Origin: JBGTHB01 sp041746415
GTDB lineage: Bacteria; Pseudomonadota; Gammaproteobacteria; Coxiellales; Coxiellaceae
Direction: 5' to 3'
Assembly: GCA_041746415.1 (NCBI GenBank)
Contig: JBGTHB010000172.1
Location: 1 to 6,502, forward strand
DNA: 6,502 nucleotides
Below, piece after piece: positions 6,413 through 6,502 of this stretch. Made by a program: the position numbers and the translations under genes. Numbering within the stretch: position 1 is the stretch's first letter; each line of letters begins with the position of its first letter. The notes below the pieces were generated by a model. That model saw only the letters and a list, made by a program, of their open reading frames with translations, had not been told where the DNA came from and ran no database searches.

Positions 6413-6502
6413 TCTATGATTTTTTATGTGCAATAAGTCTTGATCGTAAACAGGCTCTTACTTTTTTTATCCTAAGCCGTTATCATAGCCAAACTCTTAA
6501 GG

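Noticed and set aside
6446..6468. Second terminator: GTAA and TTAC arms followed by seven T
   Set aside because: Only four AT-rich base pairs can form, too weak for a rho-independent terminator.

Overview
The window looks like chromosomal DNA from a gammaproteobacterium with moderate-to-low GC (low 40s percent by eye, with a strong preference for AAA lysine codons). It carries the macromolecular synthesis operon in the order rpsU (ribosomal protein S21), a GatB/YqeY-domain gene, dnaG (primase) and rpoD (primary sigma factor). DnaG and RpoD align closely and almost colinearly with the E. coli proteins. The YqeY gene between rpsU and dnaG is absent in E. coli but common in other proteobacteria. 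I cannot name a genus. A lineage near Legionellales or another AT-leaning gamma group is only a guess.

Layout: positions 1-51 hold the start of a minus-strand gene that runs off the left edge. It is supported by an AAGGAG ribosome-binding site and a TATAAT box. Diverging from it is a CPA1/NhaP-type cation:proton antiporter (102-1352). A 72-bp gap with a plausible sigma70 promoter leads into rpsU (1425-1649), yqeY (1651-2100, one base after rpsU), dnaG (2143-3867) and rpoD (3967-6369). A 12-bp stem hairpin at 6384-6412, followed by a T run, closes the operon. The last 90 bases hold no recognisable gene.

The operon joins translation initiation (S21), replication initiation (primase) and transcription initiation (sigma70), the classic logic of this locus. 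The end of dnaG carries a near-consensus sigma32 heat-shock promoter (CTTGACA, 14 bp, CCCCATAT) that would allow rpoD to be raised separately under heat stress, as is known for E. coli rpoD.

The main oddity is in RpoD. About 184 residues of lysine-rich, histone-H1-like sequence precede an otherwise normal sigma70 of about 615 residues. The extension has 62 Lys/Arg and one acidic residue. It is encoded by DNA full of 7-8 base A runs and sits before the strongly acidic sigma region 1.1 linker and non-conserved region. No mobile element, CRISPR array, tRNA or rRNA was seen.
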